Source: Ruminococcaceae bacterium UBA1865 (GTDB lineage Bacteria; Bacillota; Clostridia; Oscillospirales; Acutalibacteraceae). From it: 6,839 bases of DNA. The stretch spans positions 5,199 through 12,037 of the forward strand of contig DDHX01000032.1 in assembly GCA_002338255.1 (NCBI GenBank), written 5' to 3'. Numbering within the stretch: the first letter of the stretch is position 1; every line of letters begins with the position of its first letter. Of the stretch, positions 6,670-6,839 are shown one piece after another. Below the pieces are notes generated by a model that had not been told where the DNA came from, searched no databases, and worked only from the letters and a program-made list of their open reading frames with translations. Position numbers and translations under genes: made by a program.

Positions 6670-6839
6670 TTAATATTTATCGCCAATTGAATGCGGTTCT
6701 GGCAGTCTCCCTTTTGTTAATTTCGGGTTACTGTGATTGGCTTGATTTGTTTGGTTTCTAAGTTTGAATTTTCCCACTAAGATTTTCAAAGATTGAGCTT
6801 GCCCGGACAGCTCTTCGCTTGCTGCGGCACTTTCTTCAG
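6670..6839 (-). CDS. Methyl-accepting chemotaxis protein (C-terminal end only)
   Basis: Only the last 55 complete codons are in the window; the 5' part lies beyond the right edge. The first visible residues, EESAAASEELSGQAQSLK followed by ILVGKFKL, are the highly typical end of the cytoplasmic signalling domain of methyl-accepting chemotaxis proteins. There the receptor's coiled coil carries the adaptation helix with methylatable glutamate/glutamine pairs. After KFKL there is a tail of about 29 residues, polar and probably disordered (NQTNQANHSNPKL and on to IGDKY). It shows no CheR-binding pentapeptide of the NWETF type at its end. The visible piece cannot show the sensor domain or membrane segments. 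The stop is TAA at 6670-6672. No strong terminator follows on the minus strand apart from an AT-rich stem at 6660-6681. Confidence 0.9.
   Translation of the reverse strand, partial: EESAAASEELSGQAQSLKILVGKFKLRNQTNQANHSNPKLTKGRLPEPHSIGDKY

Noticed and set aside
6660..6681. AT-rich hairpin GATAAAT/ATTTATC at the chemoreceptor stop codon
   Set aside because: Seven weak pairs with no U-run behind them; expected by chance in such AT-rich DNA and too unstable to call a terminator.
1..6839. CRISPR array, insertion sequence, or integration site at the tRNA
   Set aside because: I see no regularly spaced repeats, transposase-like frames, or duplicated tRNA 3' end within the window.

Overview
The window looks like part of the chromosome of a low-to-moderate-GC Gram-positive bacterium of the class Clostridia. 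The grounds are a V/A-type ATPase operon with strong AGGAGG-type ribosome binding sites, a DUF4364 protein (a family known mainly from Clostridia and relatives), intrinsic terminators with U-tracts, and a tRNA gene with encoded CCA. The genus cannot be fixed from the sequence alone.

Positions 1-5008 (+ strand) hold the distal part of a V/A-type ATPase operon in the order C (5' end cut off), F, A, B, D. The genes overlap or nearly touch (C/F overlap 8 nt, F-A gap 4 nt, A/B overlap 1 nt, B-D gap 41 nt), as expected for one transcript with coupled translation. A is the catalytic subunit and has its Walker A lysine and catalytic glutamate. B is the regulatory subunit and supplies the arginine finger. 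D and F form the rotating central stalk, and C links that stalk to the membrane c-ring. The a/I, c/K and E/G genes should lie upstream of the window, so the transported ion (H+ or Na+) cannot be read here. A 21-bp hairpin at 5066-5114 ends the operon and probably also the convergent gene.

Positions 5143-6304 (- strand) carry a DUF4364 winged-helix-type protein and, upstream of it, an XRE-family helix-turn-helix regulator. The regulator has no ATG, GTG or TTG at a sensible place; a near-consensus ribosome binding site points to an ATT codon. Between the two genes lies an extended -10 promoter followed by a terminator-like hairpin in what would be the DUF4364 leader, so this gene may be controlled by attenuation.

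Positions 6305-6499 are AT-rich and contain repeats and dyads that could be regulator operators, plus a textbook promoter for a tRNA-Thr(CGT) gene (6500-6574) with its own terminator. The right edge (6670-6839, - strand) holds the last 55 codons of a methyl-accepting chemotaxis protein that runs out of the window.

I see no mobile element, CRISPR array or clear sign of a new multi-gene system. Most of the window is a conserved housekeeping operon. The points most worth a second look are the DUF4364 leader hairpin, the regulator's start codon and the putative operators next to the tRNA promoter.
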